Assembly: GCF_016495725.1 (NCBI RefSeq)
Contig: NZ_CP054705.1
Coordinates: forward strand, 62,001 to 126,000
Length of the DNA stretch: 64,000 nucleotides
Source of the DNA: Salicibibacter cibarius
GTDB taxonomy: Bacteria > Bacillota > Bacilli > Bacillales > Marinococcaceae
Reading direction: 5' to 3'
Positions 1 through 9,117 of this stretch are shown here, piece after piece. Below the pieces are notes generated by a model, which was given only the letters and a program-made list of their open reading frames with translations, was not told where the DNA came from and did not search any database. The translations under genes were made by a program, and so were the position numbers. How positions within the stretch are numbered: the stretch's first letter is position 1; each line of letters opens with the position of its first letter.

Positions 1-2
1 TA

Positions 3-1802
3 CCGTCCTATGACGAAGGATATGTCGACAGCGATCTTCTAAACGTCCGCGAAGGTCCGAATACGGATGAAGCGCGTGTGCATCAATTAGAACGTAATGC
101 ACAAGTGGCCATTGTCGGCGAGATAGGTGACTGGTATAAATTACAATTGGCTGATGTTGACGGCCCGACATACGTGAATGCGGATTACATCAGTGAAGAA
201 CAAACGCTAATGTCGTCCGACCGCAGCCATGGGATCGTGCAGTCCTCCCACTTGAATGTCCGCTCCGGCCCCGGAACGGACTATGACACGATCGCTGGGT
301 TAGATGATTACACAAGGGTGGAACTGGAAGGCGAAACGTCTGATGGCTGGTATAAGATCAGTGGCGAAGGATTGAGCGGGGAAGCGTACGTGTCGGGGGA
401 CTTTATTGTCCCGGTGGATGTACCGCCTTATGACGAAGGGTATGTCGACAGTGATCTTCTAAACGTCCGCGAAGGCCCGAATACGGATGAAGCGCGTGTG
501 CATCAATTAGAACGTAATGAACAAGTGGCCATTGTCGGCGAGATAGGTGACTGGTATAAATTACAATTGGCTGATGTTGACGGTCCGACATACGTGAATA
601 CCGATTACATCAGTGAGGAAGAAACGTTAGTGTCGCCTGAGCGCAGCCACGGGATCGTGCAGTCCTCCCACTTGAATGTCCGGTCCGGTCCCGGAACGGA
701 CTATGACACGATCGGCGGCTTGAGCGATTACACAAGAGTGGAGCTGGAAGGCGAAACGTCCGATGGCTGGTATAAGATCAGTGGCGAAGGGTTCAGTGGT
801 GAAGCGTATGTGTCGGGAGACTTTATTGTCCCGGTCGATTTACCGGAAGAAGATATCGGTTATGTCGATGCCAATGTATCCCTGAACGTACGTGAAGGTC
901 CGGGAACGTCTTATGATCAAGTCAGTTCCATCCCACGTGGAGAACAAATCGATGTTGTCGGGGAAATTGACGGTTGGTACAAAATTCAAATGGATGATGT
1001 TAGTGGCCCGACGTACGTCAGTGGTAGTCTCATAGAATTCTATGAGACGTCTGGTAATGAGCACATTGCTTATACAAGCTATGATGTTACGTTTGATGAA
1101 GCATTATCCATACAAATGAATGGTTCACCACAAATATCTTCTGCAAGCGGTGGTTTTCAGGATGCCAGTGAGGCTGATGTTGCCGAATATCTTGACCCCA
1201 GTAACAACAACCAATTCCAACATCTTTTACTAACCGAGAGTGTAGGGGTCTCAGCGAACCAGTTGAATAATGTTTTATCCGGAAGCTTAGATGGCATGGG
1301 GCAAGCTTTTATTGATGCCGGAGATGAGCATTCGGTGAATGAAGTATATCTCATATCACATGCTCTATTGGAAACAGGCAATGGCACATCTAATTTGGCG
1401 ACCGGGATTGAAGTAGGTGAAAATAGCAATGGCAATGCCCAAGTAGTCACTTCTGGTAACAGAAGCAACTTAAACAACATTAGAACAACGTATAATGTGT
1501 TTGGAATTGGTGCTGTGGATCATAATCCAGAGACACTCGGAGCAATTCATGCCTATAATCAAGGGTGGTTTTCTCCGGAAGAGGCTATCGTTGGTGGTGC
1601 AGCTTTTATTTCGCAGAGATATATCCACAATGATTATAATCAAAATACGCTTTACAAGATGAGATGGAACCCTGCGAATCCCGGTTATCCGCAATATGCA
1701 ACGGATATTGGATGGGCTGTAAAACAAGTCCCGCGTATAGAAAGCTTGTATCAACAATTAGATAACCCTGATTTATACTTTGATATTCCCGAATATCAAT
1801 AA
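3..1802 (+). CDS. Secreted SH3b-repeat N-acetylglucosaminidase, 5' partial
   Basis: The reading frame is open to the left edge, so the gene is 5' truncated and its signal peptide lies outside the window. The visible part has five bacterial SH3 (SH3b) repeats, each with an LNVR-x-GP-type motif and a DGWYKI/GDWYKL core, which bind the cell wall. A C-terminal glucosaminidase domain follows (motif NEVYLISHALLETGNGTSNL, resembling the GH73 domain of B. subtilis LytD), which cleaves GlcNAc-MurNAc bonds in peptidoglycan. The glutamate in HALLETGNG is the likely catalytic acid. Repeats 1-2 and 3-4 are near-identical DNA copies 420 bp apart. The role is likely autolysis or wall turnover. Confidence 0.9.
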   Translation, partial: PSYDEGYVDSDLLNVREGPNTDEARVHQLERNAQVAIVGEIGDWYKLQLADVDGPTYVNADYISEEQTLMSSDRSHGIVQSSHLNVRSGPGTDYDTIAGLDDYTRVELEGETSDGWYKISGEGLSGEAYVSGDFIVPVDVPPYDEGYVDSDLLNVREGPNTDEARVHQLERNEQVAIVGEIGDWYKLQLADVDGPTYVNTDYISEEETLVSPERSHGIVQSSHLNVRSGPGTDYDTIGGLSDYTRVELEGETSDGWYKISGEGFSGEAYVSGDFIVPVDLPEEDIGYVDANVSLNVREGPGTSYDQVSSIPRGEQIDVVGEIDGWYKIQMDDVSGPTYVSGSLIEFYETSGNEHIAYTSYDVTFDEALSIQMNGSPQISSASGGFQDASEADVAEYLDPSNNNQFQHLLLTESVGVSANQLNNVLSGSLDGMGQAFIDAGDEHSVNEVYLISHALLETGNGTSNLATGIEVGENSNGNAQVVTSGNRSNLNNIRTTYNVFGIGAVDHNPETLGAIHAYNQGWFSPEEAIVGGAAFISQRYIHNDYNQNTLYKMRWNPANPGYPQYATDIGWAVKQVPRIESLYQQLDNPDLYFDIPEYQ

Positions 1803-1812
1803 CGTCTGACGT

Positions 1813-1842
1813 GACTCCGGTTCATCACCGGAGTCATTTTCT
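1813..1842 (+). terminator. Intrinsic terminator of the glucosaminidase gene
   Basis: A perfect 9-bp stem (GACTCCGGT/ACCGGAGTC) with a 5-nt loop is followed by ATTTTCTT, 10 bases after the stop codon. Confidence 0.85.
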
Positions 1843-2250
1843 TACACTATCAGAATGTATAAATTGTTCGGATGATAGTATAAGAAAAGACTGTGACTTT
1901 CGCCAACCTTGGCGAAAAATCAAGTTTTTCTAAGCATTCGCTCACATTCCGAAAAAATTACACATTTTATCTATGATCTCCCATATAATTTCCAAGGTGG
2001 AATCAATTGCCGTGTGTGACAGTGTTTATTTTTCATTTGGTTCGAAAATGTTCATGGGGTAGTCAAAAATTGTCACCACCTTGTAGATTCTATCCAGAAT
2101 TTGCAGTTTTCTTTTACATGTTTTTTTGATATGGTATAAATGCATAATCAGTGGTTCGTCTGTTTAATATTAATGATTACATGAATGGATTTGTTTTAGT
2201 TATCTTAAGATACAGGAATTTATTTACAGTATCTAGTGGGAGAGGTATGA
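1843..2250. other. Intergenic region with a small hairpin, no gene seen
   Basis: I see no credible coding frame here. A hairpin TTTCGCCA-ACCT-TGGCGAAA lies at about 1898-1917 and is followed by a T-rich run, TTTTTCTAAG, similar to the tail of the hairpin repeats near 51.6 and 63.7 kb. The promoter of the downstream polysaccharide genes should be in the AT-rich part at 2100-2230, but no consensus stands out. Confidence 0.5.
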
Positions 2251-3636
2251 ATGCCGGATAACAGTGAATCGCGAAATCATAAATTTATTATCATATTGAT
2301 CGACCTCTTCGTTATTTTGGCAGCCTATATAAGTGCATTTTATATACGGTACAACGGGTTCCCCGCGGAAAACTGGTCGTCGTTTATGGCGTTGTTGCCT
2401 TGGATTTTGTTGATCGGTTTATTCTTTATTTCCGTATATGAACTGTATGCGCTGAGCCGTAAAAATACGATTTGGGATGTGCTATTGAAGATACTCATCG
2501 CGGTGTCTTTTATGGCCTTCTTAACGATGGCTGCTTCCTACTTGTTTAGAGAGTTTGCCCTTCCGCGTTCCATTATATTAATTGCCAGTATCTTCACGGT
2601 TTTATTCATGGTTTTTTGGAAATCCTTATATTTAAAGTTCATTCGGCGCAATGTCGTCGGAAAGGTTCTTTTAATCGGGGATGGCGAAGAAGCGCAAAAA
2701 ATGATGTCGAAAGTAAAACACCCGATGTTGCAAGGGACGCGCGTCAAGCACATCGAAGCCGATACTCCGATTGGGCTCGTGACATCTTTCTTTCGCCAAG
2801 TGGACTATGTGATTTTATGTCCGAACATCAGCAAAGAGCAAAAATCGCAAATCATTTATCACGCGATGGAATGCAACAAAGTCGTTTACGTCATTCCGAC
2901 CTTATATGAATTGCTCATGCAACGGTCGCAAGTGACGCCGCTTGAAGATACGCTGGCCATGTCGGTAAAACCGTTCGGCTTGACATGGGATGAAAAACTG
3001 ATCAAACGAACGTTTGACATTCTGGCTTCCGGGTCGATTTTGCTCGTCACTTCGCCTCTGTTGCTTTTGGTAACATTGGGCATTAAAATCGAAAGTCCAA
3101 AGGGCAGCATCATCTATAAGCAAGAGCGGCTCGGACAGGACGATCAACCGTTTACGATCTACAAATTCCGTTCCATGATTGAAGGGGCGGAAAACGGCAC
3201 CGGACCGATGTTATCCACGGAAAACGATAACCGGATTACAAGAGTCGGAAAATGGATCCGTGCCACACGTTTGGATGAGCTTCCGCAATTGTTCAACGTG
3301 TTAAAAGGCGACATGTCCATCGTCGGTCCGCGTCCGGAACGTGAATTCTTTATCAAACAGCTTTCCGAACAGTATTATCACTATAGTTATCGCAATACGG
3401 TAAAGCCAGGGATCACCGGGTATGCCCAGATTATGGGCAAATACAGCACGGAAGCGGACGATAAATTACGATTTGATCTATATTATATCCGGAATTACAG
3501 TTTCTGGTTGGATATCATTATCCTCCTCAAAACATTCGCTGTTGTATTTGACATGTCTAAAACAGAAGGAACGACAGAAAAAAAAAGCACGTCGTCTATG
3601 GAGAAAAAAAACAAAGCAACCTTTTATAACCAGTAG
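2251..3636 (+). CDS. Polyprenyl glycosylphosphotransferase (WcaJ/TuaA-type sugar transferase)
   Basis: The 461-aa membrane protein starts with about four hydrophobic segments in the first 130 residues, then a CoA-binding-like Rossmann part (KVLLIGDGEEA), one more membrane segment near residue 260 and the conserved bacterial sugar transferase domain (KRTFDI, YKFRSM, TRLDELPQLFNVLKGDMSIV, GPRPE, PGITGYAQ). This family transfers a sugar-1-phosphate from a UDP-sugar to undecaprenyl phosphate, the first step of exopolysaccharide, capsule or teichuronic-type polymer synthesis. The start ATG follows GGGAGAGG. An epimerase gene follows 34 bp downstream and probably supplies the sugar nucleotide; the two look like one operon. 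Confidence 0.92.
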   Translation: MPDNSESRNHKFIIILIDLFVILAAYISAFYIRYNGFPAENWSSFMALLPWILLIGLFFISVYELYALSRKNTIWDVLLKILIAVSFMAFLTMAASYLFREFALPRSIILIASIFTVLFMVFWKSLYLKFIRRNVVGKVLLIGDGEEAQKMMSKVKHPMLQGTRVKHIEADTPIGLVTSFFRQVDYVILCPNISKEQKSQIIYHAMECNKVVYVIPTLYELLMQRSQVTPLEDTLAMSVKPFGLTWDEKLIKRTFDILASGSILLVTSPLLLLVTLGIKIESPKGSIIYKQERLGQDDQPFTIYKFRSMIEGAENGTGPMLSTENDNRITRVGKWIRATRLDELPQLFNVLKGDMSIVGPRPEREFFIKQLSEQYYHYSYRNTVKPGITGYAQIMGKYSTEADDKLRFDLYYIRNYSFWLDIIILLKTFAVVFDMSKTEGTTEKKSTSSMEKKNKATFYNQ

Positions 3637-3670
3637 CGGAAATATAAAGCTTGAAAAAGAGGATAGGCAT

Positions 3671-4642
3671 ATGCAAAAAATACTTGTCACAGGCGGAGCA
3701 GGGTTTATTGGCTCGCACGTCGTCGATGCACTGGTTGAACAGGGGAAAACGGTGCTCATTGCCGATAATTTGAGCACCGGGCAAATGGCACACGTGAACC
3801 CGAGCGGACACACGCATTTTTTTGATGTCGATATTACAAGCCGGGACAATTTGGAACACATCTTCCGGCAACATTCCGACATTGACGGGGTCATCCATCT
3901 GGCTGCGCAAAGCAAAGCGAGCCCTTCTCTGGATGCGCCGGAGCACGATGCGAACATTAACATTCACGGCACGGTGAACGTGTTGGAATTAACAAAGGCT
4001 TATAAGGTAAAAAATTTCATTTACGCGTCGTCCGCGGCGGTGTACGGTGACCAACAAACGTTGCCCATCGCAGAAGATGTGGCGGTAGAACCACTATCCC
4101 CATACGGCGTGTCCAAATATGCCGGCGAAGAGTATGTGAAAGCTTACCGAAGGTTGTATGATCTCAATGCCCGGGTGTTGCGTTTTGCGAATGTGTATGG
4201 CCCGAGGCAAAGCGTCGACACGGAAGCCGGGGTCATCACCATTTTTGTTGAACAGTTATTGAATGGCGAGCAACCTGGCATTTATGGCGACGGAACACAG
4301 ACAAGGGATTTTATCTACGTGAAAGATGTGGCGAGCGCGATTCTTCAATGTTTATTCGAAGCACCGAGTGAGCCTGAGGCGTCGCCGGTCTACAATGTGA
4401 GCACGGGAGAAGAAACAAGCATTGAAGAGTTGCTGCGCGAATTGTGTGCGGTTATAGATCGGCGCTATCGCCCGCTCTATATGGAGAAAAGGGCGGGAGA
4501 CATCGAGAAAAGTTACCTGGACAATCGCAAACTGTGCTCGCGCTACACGTGGAAACCTGAAACATCGCTCGCGGACGGCTTGACTGCAACGATCGCTCAT
4601 GCTAAGCGCTCCGGTGTCCCGTACGAAAAAATCGATTCGTGA
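3671..4642 (+). CDS. NAD-dependent UDP-sugar 4-epimerase (GalE-like, extended SDR)
   Basis: The 323-aa protein has the Rossmann start GGAGFIGSHV, the D of IADNLSTG, the HLAAQ motif, SSAAVYGD and the catalytic YGVSK (YxxxK), all typical of extended short-chain dehydrogenases acting on nucleotide sugars. The likely reaction is 4-epimerisation of UDP-Glc/UDP-GlcNAc; the exact substrate cannot be read from sequence. I chose the ATG at 3671 after AGAGGATAGG because it puts GGAGFIGS at the expected N-terminus; the longer in-frame extension overlaps the upstream gene. It forms a two-gene polysaccharide operon with the preceding glycosylphosphotransferase. Confidence 0.92.
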   Translation: MQKILVTGGAGFIGSHVVDALVEQGKTVLIADNLSTGQMAHVNPSGHTHFFDVDITSRDNLEHIFRQHSDIDGVIHLAAQSKASPSLDAPEHDANINIHGTVNVLELTKAYKVKNFIYASSAAVYGDQQTLPIAEDVAVEPLSPYGVSKYAGEEYVKAYRRLYDLNARVLRFANVYGPRQSVDTEAGVITIFVEQLLNGEQPGIYGDGTQTRDFIYVKDVASAILQCLFEAPSEPEASPVYNVSTGEETSIEELLRELCAVIDRRYRPLYMEKRAGDIEKSYLDNRKLCSRYTWKPETSLADGLTATIAHAKRSGVPYEKIDS

Positions 4643-4664
4643 ATGGGAGGAACTTGGTGCGCAG

Positions 4665-5005
4665 CCTTAGTTGCACTTATGCAGGTAAGAAACAATGGGG
4701 CTACGCTTCCCTTACCCACCATCTACGATGAAAATGGGCGTTTGTATAAAACAGAGACAATCTTCGCTCGCCCCCTAAAAATGAAAAAATGTTCAAATGG
4801 GGAGCGCTGGCGATTCTAGCGCCCCCCAAAAAGGAAAAATGATAAAAATGGGGTGCGCTGATGGTTACAGCGGCCCCAAAAATGGAGTGCGACACTATTT
4901 GAGGTGCGCGGCGCGCATCAAAAATTATTCAATCCTGAAGAATAAACGAGAATAACAAATGCAGAGAATTGTATTGCTTTTTAACCAAAGGGCTTTCTTA
5001 CCTGC
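4665..5005. repeat. Intergenic repeat segment with ~51-bp array and 13-bp inverted ends
   Basis: The segment holds three C-run/A-run units (around 4771, 4822 and 4873, period about 50-51 bp) with local palindromes such as GCGCTG...CAGC. It is bracketed by GCAGGTAAGAAAC (4681) and its near-perfect inverse CTTTCTTACCTGC (4993). The left end (4665-4692) is an inverted copy of 61281-61309. No coding frame is convincing. Confidence 0.6.
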
Positions 5006-5026
5006 GAAAAAAATTGCCTTATTGCC

Positions 5027-5055
5027 TTGCATTCCTGATTCGGACATGCTAACAT
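5027..5055 (+). promoter_or_regulatory. Sigma-A-type promoter of tRNA-Ser
   Basis: TTGCAT (5027-5032) and TAACAT (5050-5055) are 17 bp apart, about 33 bp upstream of the tRNA 5' end. Confidence 0.5.
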
Positions 5056-5087
5056 TGTTTTTGTCACTGACAGATCTACCTACATAC

Positions 5088-5180
5088 GGAGGAGTACCCA
5101 AGTCCGGCTGAAGGGAGCGGTCTTGAAAACCGCCAGGGGGTTAACGCCCCGCGGGGGTTCGAATCCCTCCTCCTCCGCCA
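5088..5180 (+). tRNA. tRNA-Ser(UGA)
   Basis: The 93-nt sequence folds as a class II tRNA: acceptor GGAGGAG/CTCCTCC, discriminator G, encoded CCA, anticodon loop CTTGAAA with anticodon TGA, a long GC-rich variable arm and GGTTCGAATCC T-arm. The 3' half (from 5122) is repeated at 22678 and is the attachment site of the 17.6-kb element, which restores the full tRNA gene. Confidence 0.96.
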
Positions 5181-5190
5181 TACTTAAAAA
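5122..5190 (+). repeat. attL: 69-bp direct repeat within tRNA-Ser
   Basis: The 69 bases from CTTGAAAAC in the anticodon loop to the A-run after CCA are identical to 22678-22746. The left copy is part of the complete tRNA gene. Confidence 0.93.
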
Positions 5191-5340
5191 ACATTGATGA
5201 GACGGTAGTTTTAGCGATATTTTAGGCGAGATATGAAGCGAAAAACCCTCTCGCGAACAAGCGGTTTTAACCGTAAAGGTTCGGGGTATTTTCGCGGAAA
5301 CCGCAAGGTAAACCGATACATATACGAACACGAACGGACG

Positions 5341-5374
5341 CCCTCTAGGCTTAGATGCTTAGGGGGTGTTTTTT
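5341..5374 (+). terminator. Terminator-like hairpin overlapping the integrase ribosome binding site
   Basis: CCCTCTAGGC and GCTTAGGGGG form a 10-bp stem with G-U pairs and a 6-nt loop, followed by TGTTTTTT. The 3' strand contains the AGGGGGTG used as ribosome binding site by the integrase, so the hairpin may end tRNA transcripts and also hide the integrase start. Confidence 0.65.
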
Positions 5375-5375
5375 A

Positions 5376-6392
5376 TTGGCAGAAAAACGAAAAACGATTA
5401 AGCGACGAAAAGGGTACAAACGGCCGGCCGAAATTAAAGAACTAAGCGAGGCGTTGGAGTTTGTCGTAAATGTGAAGATGACGCAAAACGTTAAGCCACG
5501 CACAATTAAAGATTACCGCAAACAGATACAATATTTCAACGACTGGCTAATTGACAATTACGGCGAAGATGTCAAATTGACCGACGTTGATATTGACTTA
5601 TTACGTGAGTATGTCCGTTGGTGCCGGCACGAAAAAATCCATTACGAAGGGCACCCGTTGCGGACGAAAACAGCCAACCAAAAAATACGGGGTTTAAGCG
5701 CCGCGACCGTGAATATTCGCATTCGTTTGTTGAAATCGTTTTTTAGAACGCTTTATGAAGAAAAGGTTATAAACGTAAACCCGACGGAAAACTTGAAACT
5801 TATGAAAGTAGAAAAAGACAACATACAACCATTAACGAAGGAAGAAATAAAACGATTACTAAGTGCGCCCGATCAAGGTAGCTTTGCGCAATTCCGTGAT
5901 TATGTGGCGATTTTGCTGATGTTAGATACGGGCATGCGTATAGGTGAAGTTTGCGCCGTGGATGTCCAGGACGTTGATTTGAAAGCGAAGCGAATCATTT
6001 TGCCGGCAAGTGTAAACAAGAACCGCCGGGCGCGTGTGCTGCCTTTGTCGGATAAGACAACGGGCGTGCTTAGGCAGCTTATAAACGAAACGCAAGAAGC
6101 ATTTACAACGAACGCCGTGTTTACCACGTACGCCGGCGACCGTGTTAACGACAAGACGTTACAAAAAGGTCTACATGACTATGCAGCAATAGCCGGCATT
6201 GATCGGACAGTGACGCCGCACATTCTTCGTCATTGTTTTGCTAAGTATGCATCGTTAAACGGTATGGATATTTTCACTTTGCAACGAATCCTTGGCCATG
6301 AAGAAATAACGACCACTCGTAAGTATGTACAGATTCACGACGAGGACGTTATGGAGCAGCACAAACAACACAGTCCGTTGTCATGGTTGTGA
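5376..6392 (+). CDS. int: Tyrosine integrase of the element
   Basis: The roughly 338-aa protein has an N-terminal SAM-like core-binding domain (about residues 20-130) and a C-terminal catalytic domain with the full set R (TGMRIGE), K (VNKNRRA), HxxR (HILRH), H (GHEE) and the nucleophile Y (KYVQI near the end). It should catalyse site-specific integration and excision at the 69-bp tRNA-Ser site next to it. I prefer the TTG at 5376, seven bases after AGGGGGTG, over the upstream ATG at 5355. The ribosome binding site lies in a terminator-like stem. Confidence 0.95.
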   Translation: MAEKRKTIKRRKGYKRPAEIKELSEALEFVVNVKMTQNVKPRTIKDYRKQIQYFNDWLIDNYGEDVKLTDVDIDLLREYVRWCRHEKIHYEGHPLRTKTANQKIRGLSAATVNIRIRLLKSFFRTLYEEKVINVNPTENLKLMKVEKDNIQPLTKEEIKRLLSAPDQGSFAQFRDYVAILLMLDTGMRIGEVCAVDVQDVDLKAKRIILPASVNKNRRARVLPLSDKTTGVLRQLINETQEAFTTNAVFTTYAGDRVNDKTLQKGLHDYAAIAGIDRTVTPHILRHCFAKYASLNGMDIFTLQRILGHEEITTTRKYVQIHDEDVMEQHKQHSPLSWL

Positions 6393-6608
6393 TCACGCAC
6401 GTAATCAAGAGGCGAAAAATAAATAAAAAAGAGTGCCCGCCACAAAAACGGACACAAACCGTGCTGGTAACACGGACTAAACAAAAACTATGTGCGTTTA
6501 GTTTAGCAAAAAAATCGGCTGAATACAAATTCGGCAAGTATGACTTATAAATCGAACGTACATTCGTTTATTGTGGTGCGGCGCCCTTTCAAAAAGGAGC
6601 GCAAGAAA

Positions 6609-7685
6609 ATGTTATCAAACGCAAGTATGGCTGAATATAAGCAACTATCGCAATTTGAAACGACCGATCAGTTAAACGAAGCCGTCCGCGCCCACTTGTA
6701 CGCCCGCAAACACGAACTAACACCGGCCGCAGTCGCCGTGTACGAATATTTACACCGTGCGTCGGTTAACAGCGCTCATTTAAGCGGCATCGGCGTACGG
6801 TGCGATAAGTACGCCACGATTGCGAAAAATACCGGTTATAGTAGCCGTACAATAAAGCGTGCCGTTAAATCGTTAGTTGAACGCGGCATGATCGAGAAAT
6901 ACGAAACAACACGCTCAGTGGGCGCCTGGCTAGGCGGAAGTGGGCATAATATCTATTGCGTCACCCCGAATGTCACCCCGTCCGTGACACCTCGCGAGGA
7001 AGCCGAAACAGTTGACGTGGCAGGCGGTGAAGTGTCGAAAATTGACGACCAAGTAAGCGCTGATAAACAAGCCAACTACGTATATAAAGACAAAGAGTCG
7101 AACGCAGGCGCGCGCGAGGACGAACACCCTACACAAAATTTTGCGGAAGGTGAAGCTGCGCGCGAGTTAGAGAAGCTGGAGCGTGAGAAAGCGAAGGGAA
7201 GGCAAGGGAATCGAACCGACAAAGCGGGGAACATTCCGCAGAATTCTGCGGAAAGTAGAGAAATAGCAGCGAAGGAGTCCGGCTTCGGCAGTCGCGACAC
7301 GTACAGCAAAGCGAAATATATCGGCGAACACGCTGACGACCTTGACGCAACCTATGCACCCGTACCGGAAGCCTTTGCGAAAATTGCTCGACCCTTCTTC
7401 GATGCAACCCTGACCTCGAAGCTATTTCGGCGCGTACAAGCGGCATATCGACGCACAGGAGGGCTTGACCACGACTTAGGAGCGTACATGCATGAAATCA
7501 CGGCGGCTATGAAACGGGCGGTGTATGCGCTTAAAACGGGCAGGATTCGCAAGGACTTCGTAGGTTATTTTTATACAGCGGTAAAAAACGTCTTTGATGA
7601 CGTTTATATTGCTGAGTTAAGCGAACTAAGCGGAACAAGTGGCGGCGAATTACGGTTTGGGCCGAGGGGTGCCGAGATTGTTTGA
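6609..7685 (+). CDS. Helix-turn-helix protein, probable replication or regulatory protein
   Basis: The 358-aa protein has a winged-helix-like N-terminal part (about residues 30-110; CDKYATIAKNTGYSSRTIKR and AVKSLVERGMIEKYE), a low-complexity charged linker with many ARE/KLEREK residues, and a helical C-terminal part. Similar architecture occurs in replication-module proteins of phages and plasmids, but I do not recognise a specific family. ATG 6609 follows AAAGGAGC with good spacing; the longer in-frame ATG at 6540 has no ribosome binding site. A long non-coding, palindrome-rich stretch follows, which could be its binding region. Confidence 0.75.
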   Translation: MLSNASMAEYKQLSQFETTDQLNEAVRAHLYARKHELTPAAVAVYEYLHRASVNSAHLSGIGVRCDKYATIAKNTGYSSRTIKRAVKSLVERGMIEKYETTRSVGAWLGGSGHNIYCVTPNVTPSVTPREEAETVDVAGGEVSKIDDQVSADKQANYVYKDKESNAGAREDEHPTQNFAEGEAARELEKLEREKAKGRQGNRTDKAGNIPQNSAESREIAAKESGFGSRDTYSKAKYIGEHADDLDATYAPVPEAFAKIARPFFDATLTSKLFRRVQAAYRRTGGLDHDLGAYMHEITAAMKRAVYALKTGRIRKDFVGYFYTAVKNVFDDVYIAELSELSGTSGGELRFGPRGAEIV

Positions 7686-8426
7686 CGTGGGACATAAGGG
7701 CGCGTGGCGGAAGTATCGGAAGTGTAAAGAGTCTTACCGATATGACATGTCTAAAATAACGACTATGCAGGCTAAAATACCGGGTGCGGGTATAATAATG
7801 TAGAAACTCGAATAAGGGGCGGTAGGTGGGCGCTCAATGACGTATAAAATTATGCCCGATGATGTCCGACTAGGTGCGACACCTAACGTAGGGTAGCTAC
7901 GTAACCATACGGTATACGTACGGCACACCTGGCACACCATCCAGGCGCGTGCCCCGCAAAACACTTCGGAACAAGAACATTAGTTCGATTATTACCGGTT
8001 TTGAATAGTGATGTATTGTGTGTATACGAACGTATAACGGGGGCTAGTATGCAAATAGTATGCAAGGTTAGCGGGGTTACCCAGGTTAGGCGGTAGCGCG
8101 GTGGTAGGGGTTACGGGGTGCATACGGTAGGCGGGGTGACGGGGTTAGTGCGTAACCGGCCTAACGCCTATGTGACGGTAGTTTCGGTGTTTAACGAATC
8201 TAACAAAACCGGATTCTGTTTGATTCGACATTCATTATTAATCAATATTTATACATCGAAATGCAAAATAGAAATTGTGTTTTCCACCGAAATAATTCCG
8301 AAAACTTAGCTCGAATAGGAATAAAAGTTCGATATTGCTACTCCCCCAACCCCACGCACGCATATTCGGTTAGGTGGCGCTCGCACCTTACGCAAATCAA
8401 AATTTCACTTTGGTCTTTAACGTAGA
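7686..8426. other. Non-coding, palindrome-rich region of the element
   Basis: No convincing gene is present. The region has several inverted repeats: TAGGTG-CGA-CACCTA (7871-7885), ACGTA...TACGT (about 7886-7902) and a GGTATACGTACGG block, then G-rich runs (GGGGTTA, GGCGGGGTGACGGGG) near 8070-8150 and an AT-rich part near 8210-8330. It lies between the HTH protein and the second recombinase and may hold an origin, recombination sites or control sequences. Confidence 0.5.
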
Positions 8427-8460
8427 AAAGCCGCCATGCAGCGTAAGCCAAGGCGGCTTT
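8427..8460. terminator. Bidirectional terminator
   Basis: AAAGCCGCC and GGCGGCTTT form a perfect 9-bp stem immediately downstream of the minus-strand recombinase gene; A and T runs on either side let it work in both directions. Confidence 0.75.
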
Positions 8461-8467
8461 GTATCGT

Positions 8468-9019
8468 TTATAAGCAAACATTCGCGTAAACTTCATCTAT
8501 ATCACGTTGCTGTATCCCGATATATTTAAGCGTTTCATTTTGGCTACTATGGTTAAATATGCGCATGAGCATCGCTAAATCCGTGCCGTTTTCATACGCC
8601 TTTGCACCAAATGTCTTCCGCATCGTATGTGTGCCGATCTTACCGACCTTATCCGTTAGTCCGGCACGCTCTACAGCATCGTTTAGGACTGTGTAAGCCT
8701 GCACGCGACCGATTGGCTTGTTAACGCCCTTGCGGCTTTTAAAAACGTACTCATCGGCGCTTACTTCGGCCGGCACGCACTCTTTCACGGCTTTCTTGAT
8801 TGCAGCATTCAACGGAAACCGTTTGCGCTTTTTGGTTTTACCTTCCGTGATGGTTATGTTGTCCTGTCCGCGCAAATCACCGACCTTGAGGGCAAGGATA
8901 TCGGAAATTCTAAGGCCGGAGTTAATGCCGACAATCCAAAGTAGTTTATTGCGACCATGAAGCGCATTTTTAATCCGGTTGATATGTGCGGTGTTTTTGA
9001 TTGGGTCAACAGTATTCAT
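8468..9019 (-). CDS. Small tyrosine recombinase (second recombinase of the element)
   Basis: The 183-aa protein is only a catalytic domain: R (SGLRISD), HxxR (GTHTMRKT), H (FNHSSQ) and Y (KYIGI). The core-binding domain of ordinary integrases is absent. Such small recombinases are common in Bacillus phages and conjugative elements, where they act in resolution, excision or inversion; the role here is inferred. It is last in a minus-strand group with a 48-aa basic protein and a Cro/CI regulator, divergent from the small-gene operon starting at 9606. Confidence 0.85.
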   Translation of the reverse strand: MNTVDPIKNTAHINRIKNALHGRNKLLWIVGINSGLRISDILALKVGDLRGQDNITITEGKTKKRKRFPLNAAIKKAVKECVPAEVSADEYVFKSRKGVNKPIGRVQAYTVLNDAVERAGLTDKVGKIGTHTMRKTFGAKAYENGTDLAMLMRIFNHSSQNETLKYIGIQQRDIDEVYANVCL

Positions 9020-9117
9020 TTACGAATCACCTTCATTAATTAATGTGTTATATTCAGTGTTGCACGAAAAAAGGGCGCCGTCAAGCGCCATAGGCAATTG
9101 TTAGAAATTCAACTCGC

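Noticed and set aside
3422-3670. Long N-terminal extension of the epimerase
   Set aside because: It lies in another frame of the glycosyltransferase gene; the Rossmann motif GGAGFIGS must be at the N-terminus, and AGAGGATAGG marks ATG 3671.
5233-5445. 70-aa ORF overlapping the integrase start
   Set aside because: It overlaps the terminator hairpin and the integrase gene in another frame and has no ribosome binding site.
8118-8309. 63-aa ORF on the plus strand in the element
   Set aside because: It lacks a ribosome binding site, has G-rich low-complexity DNA at its start and lies in the palindrome-rich non-coding region.
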